Source: Cyanophora paradoxa (lineage: Eukaryota; Glaucocystophyceae; Cyanophorales; Cyanophoraceae). From it: DNA of 64,000 nt. A model generated the notes under the pieces. It had not been told where the DNA came from. It ran no database searches and saw only the letters and a program-made list of their open reading frames with translations. The stretch lies in NCBI GenBank assembly GCA_004431415.1, contig QPMI01000010.1, positions 310,001 to 374,000 on the forward strand, read 5' to 3'. Position numbers and translations under genes: made by a program. Of this stretch, positions 32,146 to 43,075 are shown piece by piece (the stretch's first letter is position 1; each line of letters begins with the position of its first letter).

Positions 32146-34773
32146 CAGGTCGACCGGTTCGTGGAAGACAACCGTTGCCGCCTGGTCTCTCTGCCCCCGG
32201 CCGCCTCCGCGTGCGTCGTGCATTATACATACAATCGGCCGCGTCCTCTTCGGCTTTGATTTTTGCGTGGCTCACCGTGCCTTCCGCGCGCTTGCGCAGC
32301 TATGAAGCAGAGCTGTGCGCCACTTCGATTTTCAACTTCTTGGTTGCGGGTGCGCGTCCCACCGACCGCAATCGCAATCGCAAGCTGCCTGCTCGGCGGT
32401 CGGTCCGAGTCGTGTCTGTCTGCGGCAGTTACGTCCTCGGTCCCCGTTGTGCCCTTCGACTTACTTCTTATCCCCGAAGCGACTGGGGCCGAGGCGAGTC
32501 CTCGATTCGGACCCGCCTGGGAGCGCGTGCCCCGCGCGCGCGTTCGCTCATCGGGTTGGGCCGCATGCGCAGCTGCTGGCGCGGGGGCGCGGGGCCCTTG
32601 CTGGGTTCGAGAAGGAGGTCCGCGCTGGCCCGGGGTCACTGGCGCCGCCGACTCTCAATCTAAGTATGTATTTCCTTGCAGCTGCCCCTTGTGTACTGCG
32701 AATGGCTCTACCGGTGCTGTACGTTCGAGTGGCAGGCGCGTCGGCCCCTCTCGCGGCCCGGCCCGCTCAGCTTCGTCTGCGCCCCCCCCTCTTACTCGCC
32801 GGAGCAGTACGGGCGAGAGACGGCGGCGCTTGAGTTGGCTTACGAAAACTGGTCGGGTGAGATTCGAACCTGCGCTCACATGCGCTCGCCCGAGCTCACT
32901 TCGCTCGCGCGCGCCTGAGCAGAGCTCATTCGGCGCCAGCAGTGCCCGTCAAGGGCCGAGGCGCGCGCCATATTCGCCGTCCTCACCCTGAGCCGTGCGT
33001 GCATCGATCCCGAACGCGCGCGCCTCCTCGGTCGATCCCGAACTGCGTTCGATCCCGAACGCAGTGCGCGTGCCGGGGCACTTGAAGCAAGTCAAGGCCC
33101 TCCAACAGCGGGTGAGCCGCTCAGCCGCTTAGCCGCTCAGCGCCGAAGGCTGTTGGATGCAATGTGGCGCCTTAAGCTTAAGCTCCCGATCGCTCGCGAG
33201 CCTGACTGCGAGCGCGCGCGCGCCCCCGCCAGGCGTACTGGTTCGAAGAGACGGACGAGGACATCGTCACGAAGGCACTCATCCTTCAGTGCCTGGGTGC
33301 GCGTGCTTGCTCGCCTCCCGCCGCCCTGTGGATAGCGTCGCTCAGTGCCAGCGTCGCAGCGACTGTGGACAGCTTCCGTCGCTCGTTTAGGCGCCACCCC
33401 ACCCACCCATCGATCGGCCGATGCGCAGCTCATTGCGAATCGCCCCCGCAGCGATTCGACCCCTTCCGTGGTCCACGCCCTCGAGGCCTTCGAGTACCTC
33501 GGCGCCCAGGTGCGCGATCGCGACGGCGATCGCCACGATCGCGACGATCGCGATCGCCGACTCGGCCGCGGCGCAGCACGAGGCGTACAAGCCGCGGCTC
33601 TCCCGCGCCCTGTTCATGCTCGCGGTCCAGTGCATCCACAGAAGTGCCCCCTGCGCCGGCGCCCGCCCAGCGCAGCCGGCGCCGGCCGACGCGCACGGGC
33701 CCGGCGGCCGCCTGCGCAGACTCGCTGGCGACGGCGATGCGAGCGTGGAAGCGAACTGTGGCGCTGCTCTCGGAGTCGTGCGGGCCTGGAGAACCCCTCT
33801 GGGACTGCGCGTGGGTCATCCGTGACCACATCGAGCGGATCGGCGTGGGCAACGCGGTGCGTGCCCGGCTTTTTCGAGATCTCAGATCACAAACGAAAGA
33901 GCGAACAAACGATCAACCGCGCGCAGTTCCACACCCCGACGACCCTCGTCCGGCTCATGCGCCTATTCATCATGGTCATACGCGTAAGCGATGGGAGCAC
34001 CGGACCCCCGATCCGATCCGATCCGACCTGACCGCGGGCCGCGCCGCGCCGCGCGCGCGCATTTTCGGGCGCAGCTGTCGGACGCAAAGGACCGGACGCC
34101 GCTGCGGGGCCACGCGCTCGCGCTCTTCGGAGAGCTCTACCTCCGCATCGGTCGGCTCAGCTTTGCTTTGCTTAAATGTGCTGTTAGAGCTTAGCTTAAT
34201 GTGCTTAAATGTTAGTAGCTTAGCTTAACTTTGCTTTGCTTTAATTTGCTCAGTTAAGCTAAGCTGTGCTAAGCTGTGCTGCGCCTCTTACTTAGTAGCT
34301 ACGAGCGCGAGAGCTCAGCTCAGCTCAGCTCGCGCGGCGCTGACGGCGGCGCGCGCAGGCGAGCACAGGCGGGCGGCCGCCACCTTCGACAAGGCGCTGC
34401 AGCTGCTGCAGGGGCGCTGGCCGCTGCTCTTCAGCGAGGGCCACCCCCGCGTCGTCCGCCTCCGCGGCCTCCTCGACACGGCCCGCAAGGCCGCGCACGC
34501 GGGGGCGCACGCCCAGCAGGGGGCGCACGCCCAGCAGGGGGCGCTGGCGCAGGCGCATGCGCCGCCGCCGCCCACGCCGCCCAAGAAAGATAGCCAAGAT
34601 AAGGTGGAGCTTGGGGCGCACGCCCAGCAGCGGGCGCACGCCCAGCAGGGGGCGCACGCCCAGCAGCAGGCGCTGGCGCATGCGGCGCCGCCGCCCACGC
34701 CGCCCACGCCGCCCCGCGGGCTCGTGGCGCGCATGTTCGGCGGGCTGCGCGTCGCCCCCTCGCCCCATCACTA
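29457..34773 (+). CDS. Large multi-exon protein, unknown function, helical C-terminus with AHAQQ repeats
   Basis: Start taken at the ATG at 29457 but uncertain. Supported exons: to 29931 (RGDLDRCRTALEEAPCER, LRYQLITLR), joining in phase to 29990-30102 (QYKLRLRDVCPESRAAWAGV, VVLRVSLSYQG), 30130-30229 (PDTGELLQFAVPPGRPSRYG), 30307-30430, 30477-30742 (VLLRMGQDGDTAGSFGF), 31158-31207 (EEEDDDLPPIEQIK), 31320-31398 (DLEDLGQVLYDPDTPIFAQ), 31451-31773, 32682-32850 (VYCEWLYRCCTFEW), 33230-33294 (FEETDEDIVTKALILQCL), 33451-33510 (VVHALEAFEYLGAQ), 33563-33640, 33719-33856 (PLWDCAWVIRDHIERIG), 33930-33985, 34071-34150 and 34350-34773. The N-terminal half has beta-strand character, the C-terminal half is helical and TPR-like (GHALALFGELYLRIG, AATFDKALQLLQGRWPLLF). 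The end carries repeated AHAQQ units and closes with RMFGGLRVAPSPHH. I do not recognise the family. Confidence 0.65.
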
Positions 34774-35011
34774 AATCTCCTTAACTCCAGCGTTCTCCGA
34801 ATCGTAGTGCTACTTAGCTGCAGAGTGATTTTTGCGTGTTTGTGATTCTGTGCTTCTTTGCTGCTCTTGAACAGTTAGTGCCGTCTTTAGTGCGTCGCGC
34901 TTTGTACGAATCGCAGAACAGCTTGCGGAACGGCCCAGCGCCGGCGGAGAAAGTTGCAAATGCAATAATAAACAAAGCTCTAATTAGAATCGGCTGTGTC
35001 TGCGTGTGTGT

Positions 35012-35059
<48 letters not shown>

Positions 35060-36063
35060 GGCGCATTCTGGAGTTGCGCATTCCGCATGCGCGAGTCGTC
35101 CGCGAGTCGTCGACGTCAACGTTAAAGTTTTCATGTGCAACATTAACGCTTCAAAAATCAATATTAAGTATATTCGCCAGCCTCGAGCTCGCCGCGGCGC
35201 GTTCAGTCTTTCTCGTCGACGTCATGATCACCTTCAGCGCGCGTACGCCCTGATCATGACGTTGGTCCGGAGAAAACTGCGATTGGAGATTCTATAGCTA
35301 ATCATTTGATTCATATGTAGACAAAGTGCGCATGCTGCAGCGCTAGCTCTATATATATAGCTGTCGAGAAGTCTCAGAGTCTGCCGAAAAAGATCTAGAG
35401 TCCTGCGCATACATGTAGTCCTGCGCATTGGGCTTGAAAAAATAGCTATGGTCATGATCAAAATAGATTTAGAGACAAGAATCACACTGCAGCTGTCATT
35501 ATATAATTAGCGAATGTTAACGCGTATGTACACAGTGCGAATTCGGAAAAGAACTGTTTTCAAATTCAAGTCATGATCACTATCTAGTGGTCATCATGCC
35601 ATGCTGGCATGAGCCTCGGAGCTTATTTAATTTGAGAGACAGTAGAAGATAACTATGAACGGAATTTGAAGCGAAATCCAGCCAGGCAGCCTTAGCCAAG
35701 TGGCAGATCTAGATCTGGAGCGTGGGGCAAAGTTCGGATTCGAATTGGAAGGATTCGATTAGGTCGCCGCGCGCGGCCCTTCACATGCCGCGCGCTGTCC
35801 AAATAGCAATCGCCCTAGGCCTGCAACTGGTCGCAGCGGCCCGCTGCCGTCGGCGCCGACGCGGCGAGCGGCACCATGGCCAGCCGCGAGGTCCGGAGGG
35901 CGGGGGATCCGGACATCTGAGTCGCGATCCAGGAGGGGAGGGTGGCCGGGGGGAGGCCCCACTGCTCCGCGAGCGGTGCGATTGGCACCTGCAGCTGCGG
36001 GGGGCATTCGAAGGGATTGCGTCAATATTTGGTAAGCGACGATTTGAGGAGGGGCGATATATA
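34774..36063. other. Spacer with TG microsatellite and poly-G
   Basis: AT-richer than the genes. Contains a (GT)n tract (about 35003-35025) running straight into 33 G (35026-35058). Several TGATCATGA palindromes occur (35223, 35253, 35452, 35572). The part from 35760 to 36060 is GC-rich and open on both strands, but I could not anchor an exon in it; it may contain the 3' end of the next minus-strand gene. Confidence 0.5.
35003..35058 (+). repeat. (GT)n microsatellite joined to poly-G (33 nt)
   Basis: Alternating GT for about 23 nt followed by 33 consecutive G, the longest homopolymer in the window. Confidence 0.92.
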
Positions 36064-38134
36064 TTATGTATGAAAAAGATGCAGCCGCAGACGCACCGAG
36101 CGCATGTAGGCGTCCGGCGCTGGAGGCCTAGCAATAGGGGGCTGAGGCTGAGGCTGGCCAAGGCCAGCGCATGAGCTCAGAAGGAAGAACTCCGCCATTG
36201 CCAGTGCGGTGTCGTTGTGCGCGGAGTCGGCGCCTGCGTTGGTGCTGAAGTCGACGGGAGCGGCGGACGGCAGCTGGTGCTGGACGTCGACGTCGACGCC
36301 GAATGCGTCGACGTCGCTGTCGACGTCGATGCCGTCGCTGTCAGCTTGCACTTTGGCGCGGCCGCGGAGCTCGGGCGGCTGCAGGGGGAACAGCTGCGGC
36401 CCCTCCTCTTCGAAGTCCAAGTCCAAGTCCAAGTCAGAGTCTGGGTCGGCCTCGAGATGCGGCTCGCCATCGTCGGCGGCCGCCGGCGGGCTCGAGCTCG
36501 AGCAGGTGAGGGGCGAGCTCGCCCGAGTCGGCGAGCTCGCAGCCTCCAATATTAATATCGATCGCAGGGGCGACGTCGACGTCGACGTCGACGCGAACGC
36601 CGACAAGGCCGATCGCGAGGCGAAGGTCGACGTCGACGTCGCCGTCGCCGGCGCCGGCGCAGCGAACGTGGCGCTCGAGCTCGACGTCGACGCAACGCTC
36701 GAGCGGCGGCTCGAAGACGCCGATCGCGACGCGTACGTCGACGTCGACGCCGGCGATGCGCACGCGTACGCGTGCGCGGCCGATCCCGATCCCGATCCCG
36801 ATCCCGAGCTCGCGATCGCGGCCTCGCCCGAGCTCCATCCCGACGGCGACGTACGCGTCGCCTCCAGCTTCACGCGAACAGCGCGGCGCGATCCCGCTCC
36901 CGCTCCCGCGGCCGCGGCGGCGGCGGCGCCCTCGCCATCGCTTTCGGCCTTCACGTGTGCCGCCGTCGACGTCGGCGTCGACGTCGACGCGAGCCGGGAC
37001 GATCGCGACTTGGACTTCGCGATTGCCGAACGCGGCCGCTTTCGTTTCGAGAGGGCTGCGGCGGAGGAGGGGCGTGCCACGGTGTGAATGTGAATTCGAA
37101 TGTTACAAATTGCCAGCCCTCCGCTCACCTTTCAGCTCGGGGGGGATGACGGGGGGCACCGCCCGCGAGGCGAGCCCGGCCTTGTGTGCGCGAGTGACGA
37201 TTTCGATCACGCCGGCACCGGCCGGACTCCCGCAGCGCTCGATCTTGAGCTCAAAAATGCGGCGCTCATGACGGAACTGTTTACATGTGCGATTGGTTTA
37301 CATTTAGTTTCGAATAGAATTAAGATTGCAGTTAAGAAAGAGAATAGTCACCGTGGAGGCCAGCACTCCGAAGGTCTCCACAGATTCCCCATTCTCGCCA
37401 ATCGTCATGTGTACCTGATCATAATCGTGAGCGAGAATTCGAACGCGGAGTTCACTAGGGAGCCTGCTATTCACGACCGCCGGGCCGGGCCGTCGAACAA
37501 CGAAATTACGAGGGTGTACGTCTACATGTGCGCTATTCACGATTGCTACCTTCGGGAGCTAGTAATGTGAGACGGAACGGGGATTCGGAGCTTACCACTC
37601 GCGTTTGCCGTGAATTCCGGAGTGTGTTCGAGCCGCCGGCGCCCGTGGCCACCTCGAATTCGAGCAGCGGTCCGCCGTCCTCCTTCGCGGCCGTCTGCGC
37701 CTGCGCCTCGAGATCCTCGAACTCCAAGCTCTCCGCGTCGAGTTCGCCAGTTGCCGCGTCGCCGTCGATATCTGCAAAAGCGCACGCACACGGCGCGGAA
37801 GCGACATATTAATTATAAGAATGCGGGCTCGACATCGCGAATTTGGAAGCCGGGAGGCGAAACTCCTGGATCCGAATTAAAGCTTTAAGAAATGCTGCGC
37901 ACGCTTCGCTGCAAGCTCGCGTAGTCGCTTCGTGCGGCCGTATCTTGCGGGACGCACAACGGCGTGCGTGACGTCGCTTCGGTCATCTACAGCGAAGCGA
38001 GCTTTCAGCGAGGGGCGCGGTTTAATTTTCGTACAAGCGCCGCGGGCCGCGGGCCATGGCGCGAAGTCGATTACGACTCGGCGAATTAACTTGCATTTGA
38101 TTCTAGAATGGCGCTGAAAGAGCTGCAATTGCAA
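36064..38134 (-). CDS. Unrecognised protein with long Ser/Asp-rich C-terminal region (ends approximate)
   Basis: Four exon-like segments read well on the minus strand: about 38115-37910 (IRRVVIDFAPWPAARG, VDDRSDVTHAVVRPARYGR), 37771-37597 (LEFEDLEAQAQTAAKEDGG, LLEFEVATGAGG, GTAAGC donor), about 37450-37325 (RLPSELRVRILAHDYDQVHM, ENGESVETFGVLASTV) and about 37265-37128 (RRIFELKIERCGSPAGAG, VIEIVTRAHKAGL, GTGAGC donor). They are followed by a region of about 350 residues of low complexity: a basic patch (KRKRPRSAIAKSKSRSS) that could be a nuclear signal, Ser/Thr-Ala repeats, and an acidic Asp-rich end (DPDSDLDLDLDFEEEG). Acidic plus hydrophobic patches would suit a transcriptional activator, but no DNA-binding domain was recognised. 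No start codon was found; 38134 is only the limit of the open segment. The DNA of the low-complexity part is periodic (GTCGAC), so its frame is less certain. Confidence 0.5.
36560..37000. repeat. GTCGAC-periodic low-complexity DNA
   Basis: Dense recurrence of GTCGAC/GACGTC hexamers and GATCCC words, open in several frames on both strands over about 900 bp. It encodes Ser-Thr repeats on the minus strand and Asp-Val repeats on the plus strand. Confidence 0.7.
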
Positions 38135-38811
38135 GCACCTTGATAGATTAGTGAAACCTGCAGCGAAGTGCCCGTCCAGGACGCCACAGCAGCGGGACTC
38201 AGATTAGCAAGCCGCAGCTTGTATTGCCTGCGACGTCGACGCGACGCACATCAAAAAATAATTACTCGTCAAGGCATGTCGAAGTACATTAATTGTTAAT
38301 GTTCGCTCGATCTGAAATTGAATTATGTGCAAGTCTCTCAGCGCACCGAGTTGTTAAGAGTGCGTATCGAATGGAGTTCCCGCATTCACGATCAGCATAA
38401 ACTTGCTCCCTCGGAACTTCGATAAACGCTGCACAAGAACAGGATCGAGTGAGCAAATGCAAAGAGCTCGATCGCGAGCTCTTAACGCATATATATATAT
38501 ATACACGGTCAAAAGCCTGGTAATTAAATTATCGCGGGCGCCGGGCGGGGGCTCAAAGTCATAAAAAAATAACCGCTAGGGCTGTCCACGCATATGCATG
38601 CAGAATCTTTTTTTAAGACCGCGAGGCCTAGGGAAACGCACGTGCGCCGGAGCTCGATCCCACGCGGTGAAGCAGGACGAATGTTGCGCCGCTTGCTTGT
38701 GAGGAGCTCGCGGCAGATCTAGATAGAGGAGATGTCGGTGTATACGTAGCGCGAGAAAATCTGGACCCGCTGTCTTCGACATAACCATGTATACGTATAC
38801 GTGCATCCGCA

Positions 38812-39108
38812 TTGCTGCAGCTGGCCGTAGCATCCTGTTCCGAGCTCGAGTATGAGCTTGAGGGAGACGAGGGAAAGGACACCGACATCGTGCCCGGCTC
38901 CGATCGCGAGCGGGAGCCGCAGTCCCCTGCCTCGCAGCCGCGCACGCTGTGCGCGCCCTTCGCGTCGCTGCAGCTGGCGCTGGCGATGGGCTGGCCGGGG
39001 GGCGCCCGCTCCGCAGGAAAATCGATATCCCCAGTGTCGCGCACAGAACGCTTCCGCCGCGTTCGCGTGCCAGAACCGAACATGACTCCGGTCGACGTCG
39101 CGTTCTAG
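38812..39108 (+). CDS. Possible exon or gene fragment
   Basis: Open frame of 98 residues with a charged, non-repetitive sequence (YELEGDEGKDTDIVPGSDRE, then FASLQLALAMGWPGG and RTERFRRVRVPEP). It ends at TAG in an A/T-rich context. No partner exons, no recognised domain. It could equally be chance. Confidence 0.2.
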   Translation: MLQLAVASCSELEYELEGDEGKDTDIVPGSDREREPQSPASQPRTLCAPFASLQLALAMGWPGGARSAGKSISPVSRTERFRRVRVPEPNMTPVDVAF

Positions 39109-39387
39109 ATCTACAGAAAATTTAAAGAGCGCTAAAGCTTTGTTGCCGCAGTGGGGGCGCGTTCTCCTGCTCCTGCAGCTGCTCGCGTTTCGAATTCTGT
39201 TTGGACTTCCGGACTCTAGATCTGAGAGTCCTGCAAGCTGCAGCCTGCAGCGTGCGGTCGCCGGTCGTGCGCCGGTGCACCGGGTGCAGCCGCTCAGCGG
39301 CTTAGCTGCGACGAATTCTAAAGTTAATTCGAAAGCCTCGGACCCGGGAGGCGCCGCGGCGCCGCGCAATGGGCGCGCATGCCGCAG

Positions 39388-39906
39388 CTGCAGCCAGGGA
39401 TGTGAAAATTATTGAGGGTCCCCCGAGGGTCCAAAAATTATGGCGATAATTTTTGCCTTGTATGTATAATTTATGGAAAATTATGGGAAAAATTATGCCA
39501 TACAAAGCGGAAAAGTTTCGTCGCTCAGCCTTGTTTCGTTGCTCAGAAGCATTATATGCATGTTAGAGTGCTTTATTGACTCTCAGAGATATGTCCTGGG
39601 CCGCTAATGACGCTCTGGAGCAAGGATGGCTGGGTGACAGCGGGGGGGGTAGGGGCTCTTAGAGGGGGGAAGAGGCGCCGACGCACCTCACATTCAGCAC
39701 CCGCAAAGCAGCCTTATTTGCTTTCAATACATTGTACATCGATATATATCTATCTTATAACGTTTAGAGGCGCCAGGGGGGTGTCCTCTAAAAATTTTCT
39801 ATAAATTATGGATGGCCGAAACCGGGGGCAAAAATTATCCCATAATTATTCGAAAAATTATGGAATACTTTTTCCATAATTTATGGGCGGCGAACCCTGG
39901 CTGCAG
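39388..39906. mobile_element. 519-bp element with perfect 12-bp terminal inverted repeats
   Basis: Begins CTGCAGCCAGGG and ends CCCTGGCTGCAG, exact reverse complements. Subterminal regions share A/T-rich words (AAAATTATGG, CCATAATTTATGG) in both orientations near each end. No coding capacity, so a non-autonomous DNA element (MITE-like) is the simplest reading. Flanking CTGCAG-rich sequence makes the target-site duplication unclear. Confidence 0.6.
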
Positions 39907-40981
39907 CCTGCAGCCTGGCAGTGCGGTGCCACGGTGCAGGCTTCCAGGCTACCGGTAATTAAGACTTGAACTTCGGAAGAGAGCTAGCGCTCCGCCGGAC
40001 GCCGTGACGACGGTGACGCCGGCCGATCGGCGTCGATTCGAATTCAGCGATCGATATCGCGGTTCGCGAGTCGAGTCGCGAGACGTCGACTCGCGAGTCG
40101 CGACTGTCGCGGCCGAGAGTCGGCGAATCCCCGATTTCCGGATCGGACAGATTCGGACTACTACCGCCAGTCTACCGGTAGTATCCGGTACTAGTCTACT
40201 AGTAGTCTAGTACTAGTAATCGCGATCGGACGTCGACACTCAGTGACTGTGACATCCGATGATCATCGGACTCGTGATCGGAGCCCGCGCGTGCGGCGCG
40301 GCCGGCGCCACGCGGACCACGGTATACCGTAGTACGCGGTTACCTTAGTTAGGCTTACTAAGTTAGTAACTTCAAGTTCTAGTAACTTAGTGGCCCTATC
40401 ATTGTATAGGCCATTGGCTATCCTACTAGGCTATTTCGTAGTAAAGTATTCTAGTAGGCTATATATATACCAGTGTACATGTAGGCTGTGTAGAAGTGTA
40501 GGTAGTCCGTACTACGTAGTACTCCGTACTACGACTCCGTAGTACTGTTGGATTGCTTATTTAGCCGTGGTTTCAAATTGCCGTAGATTGCCGATCTCGC
40601 GGCATAAATTACCGCGTTTTAAAACCCGGCCCGGTTGGGGGGTACTGTACGGGCGACTTCTCAGCGGGCAATTAATATTACCGAGGCACCGCCGGCACGC
40701 CAGCACCAAATTACCGCGTTTTTACAAACTTTTGGCGCGGTAATTTGGTACCGCGGTAATTAAGTGGGCGCGGTATTTATGTGTTCTATAGCTACGGCAG
40801 TTACCGTGCAGTATGCATGCGCAGCAGCCTGGCAGGCTGCCACTGCCTGCCAGGCAGTGCCAGCACTGCCAGCCACTGGCAGCCAGTGCCGGCCGCGCTA
40901 GGCTGCCACAGCTGCAGGCTGCAGCCTGCAGCCTGCCAGCTGGCAGCAGGCTGCCAGGGCTGCCAGCAGCGCAGAAATCAG

Positions 40982-41227
40982 AGTACTGTAAACGTACGAA
41001 TTTCCGCCAGCGTTTAATTTCGACTATATTCGCCAGACCCTCCCGCTGTCGAATATTTGACGCTGGCGAATTAAGCCTTTGTATGGAGAGAGGGGTACCA
41101 GCGGCTGACCTCTCTATGGCGAAGTCGCAGGGTGTCGAAATCAAGACGCTGGCGGACTAATTTTCGACAGGATTTTCGGGTTTTGTCGAATTAAAGTGCT
41201 GGCGGATATTAGTACGTTTACAGTACT
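40982..41227. mobile_element. 246-bp MITE with perfect 16-bp terminal inverted repeats (family 1)
   Basis: Starts AGTACTGTAAACGTAC and ends GTACGTTTACAGTACT, exact reverse complements. The interior is itself imperfectly palindromic (CGCCAGCG near the left end, CGCTGGCGG and GTGCTGGCGG near the right). No reading frame of interest. A diverged relative lies at 57080-57340. Confidence 0.75.
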
Positions 41228-41699
41228 AGCTATAGCTATAGTCCGCATCCGAACTTCGGAACTACGAATCGAAGCAAAACTAAAGTTCAGAACTCAAGTG
41301 ACTGTGCCACGGTGTGAGTCATCATGATCATGAATCATGATCATGGCATCAATGTTGGACGTCAAACATACCACTGGTATCATAGCTACAGTTTGTCATC
41401 AGTGACTCATCACACAATTGCAAGCTCACATTGACAGCCTGATCATGATGACAGCATTGACAGGGCGTGTTGACTCTGTTGAGTCATGGACTCATGGAAC
41501 ACAATCTACATCTAGCTAAATGATGTGACTGATGATGTCGTCCGATGAGTTAACGTTTCCGTGCGCATGCCTAATCAATTGATGAGATTCTAGAGTCATT
41601 AATTAAAATATTGTAGTCTTCTTTCCGGATTGATGATGTCGTCCAATCACGACTCCAATGAGTTTCCCTGCCGAAAACGGTGCGTAGCTCTAGCCAGTC

Positions 41700-42810
41700 A
41701 GCGAGTTCCGAAGTTTGTTTTTTTGAGTTTTTCTCAACAGTTTTGACGAGCACCGACCAAATCGGTAGGCCTGATGCTTGACCCCCCCCGGCTTCAAGCC
41801 AAGCCAAGCCAAATTTTGGCCTTCCGGAGTCAAGCCAAGCCAAGCACCCGAGCCGGCCGGCTCAAATGCTTGGCCCCTCGGCTAGGTCAAATATTTGTCA
41901 AATGCTTGAGGGGGGGTACCCCATGTACGCCCCTCTTTCCCCTCTATAGCTAGATCTAGCTATATATAGATCTTCCCTAAGGCGCGGCAGCGCGCTAGCT
42001 AGCTACGCACGTACGTATACGATCTTGCTCAAATTGTTCAGTGAAACATATATAAACAACTAAGTCGACTTCCGCGCGCTTCTTTCCATCTGGAGCTCGC
42101 GATCGAGCTCGAGACCCGGGTGACCCTTAAATTCAGGCCTAGGTCGCCCTACTGCCTTCTTAATTATAATCTGGCCTGCTGTCTTACAAGCGAACTGCCG
42201 GCCGTGCTTCTCCTTGTACATGTTGAGCAGGCGCCGGCACATCGCTGCTCGAAGTCGTCCGCGCGCGTCCGTGCGCGGCCTTTGCGCTGCTGCATGCGCA
42301 GCTGCAGGCGCCCCTGCATGCAGCTGCAGCTGGCGCAGCTGCAGCTGCAGCTGCAGGCGCATCGCTGGACCGGACCGGAGCCGGCGATGGCATGGGCTGC
42401 GCGGGGGCACGGAATGAGATGTTGCCAGCTGCAGACGCGTCCTTGCCGATGACTGATCATGACTGCGTGGATTTGCCCTTCTCCTTCGGCGGCATTAATA
42501 TTGCTGCTGGCTGGCAGTGGCTGCCTGGCTGAGCCTACTTCGCTGTGCCTAAGTATGGCCCTTCCCCCCCCTGCTCCCCCCCCCCCCCATAATATTTGCA
42601 ATTGCAAGTATCTTCAAGCACGGCTTTCTGGCTCAAATGCTTGGGGCTAGAGGTCAAGCCAAGTGCTTGAGGCAAATGCTTGACCCCAAGCAGCAGGCCT
42701 ACTGGCAAATGGCAAATCGGCGACGATTCGATCGATTCAACAAATTTGACTGCAGTTCGGAACTTGCATGTTTTTCGAGTTCCGATTTTCGGTTTTAAAA
42801 ACAATTCGAC
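41700..42810. repeat. Possible larger inverted-repeat element with CAAGCCAAGC and CAAATGCTTG words
   Basis: Left side: GAGTTCCGAAGTTTG (41701), GTAGGCCTGATGCTTGACC (41765), then CAAGCCAAGCCAAGC repeats and CAAATGCTTG. Right side, in reverse order: CAAATGCTTG, CAAGCCAAGTGCTTG, GCAGGCCTAC (42691) and GTTCGGAACTTG (42756). The symmetrical order suggests long, decayed inverted repeats around a GC-rich core (42060-42560). Confidence 0.4.
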
Positions 42811-43075
42811 GTTCCGATTTTCGGTTTTAACCTGGAATTCGATCGGGGTACATATGCATACACGCACATGCAACGCTCGAGCTCATGCATATGATCGACG
42901 GCTCGTGCTGCGCATGCATGCTTCTCCCTCCGCTCCTGGCTGGGGGGAGCTCGATCATCGCCGAGTGCATGGAGCGATCGTCGGATAGCGGATCAAATTT
43001 GGATGCCGCAGTACCCGTCCCGACGAAGAATCGGTGGAGCCCCCTGAACGCGGCGCGCATCGATCAAAGGAGCAT

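Larger units (their letters stand above)
38135..43075. other. 4.9-kb repeat-rich intergenic region
   Basis: No complete gene. A plus-strand open segment at 38812-39108 (SELEYELEGDEGKDTDIVPG, LQLALAMGWPGG) has coding-like composition and could be a gene fragment or isolated exon. The rest holds MITE-like elements (39388-39906, 40982-41227), A/T-rich TAATTTGGTACC-type palindromes (40570-40790), clusters of CTGGCAG and CAGCCTGC words (39900-39950, 40820-40970), repeated TGATCATGATCA palindromes (41320-41450) and a larger inverted-repeat structure (41700-42810). Confidence 0.5.

Noticed and set aside
32848-32885. Possible tRNA gene on the minus strand (GGTTCGAATCTCACC)
   Set aside because: Only a T-arm-like piece is visible. 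I could not find a matching acceptor stem, anticodon arm or A-box, and it lies in a gene intron.
35759-36174. GC-rich open frames on both strands, one with a signal-peptide-like start (MPRAVQIAIALGLQLVAAA)
   Set aside because: Both strands are open because of base bias. The hydrophobic stretch is followed by poly-Arg, and no continuing exon could be linked.
36209-37087. 292-codon + strand frame with Asp-Val repeats
   Set aside because: Produced by GTCGAC periodicity. It has no partner exons on the + strand, while the minus strand links to four non-repetitive exon segments.
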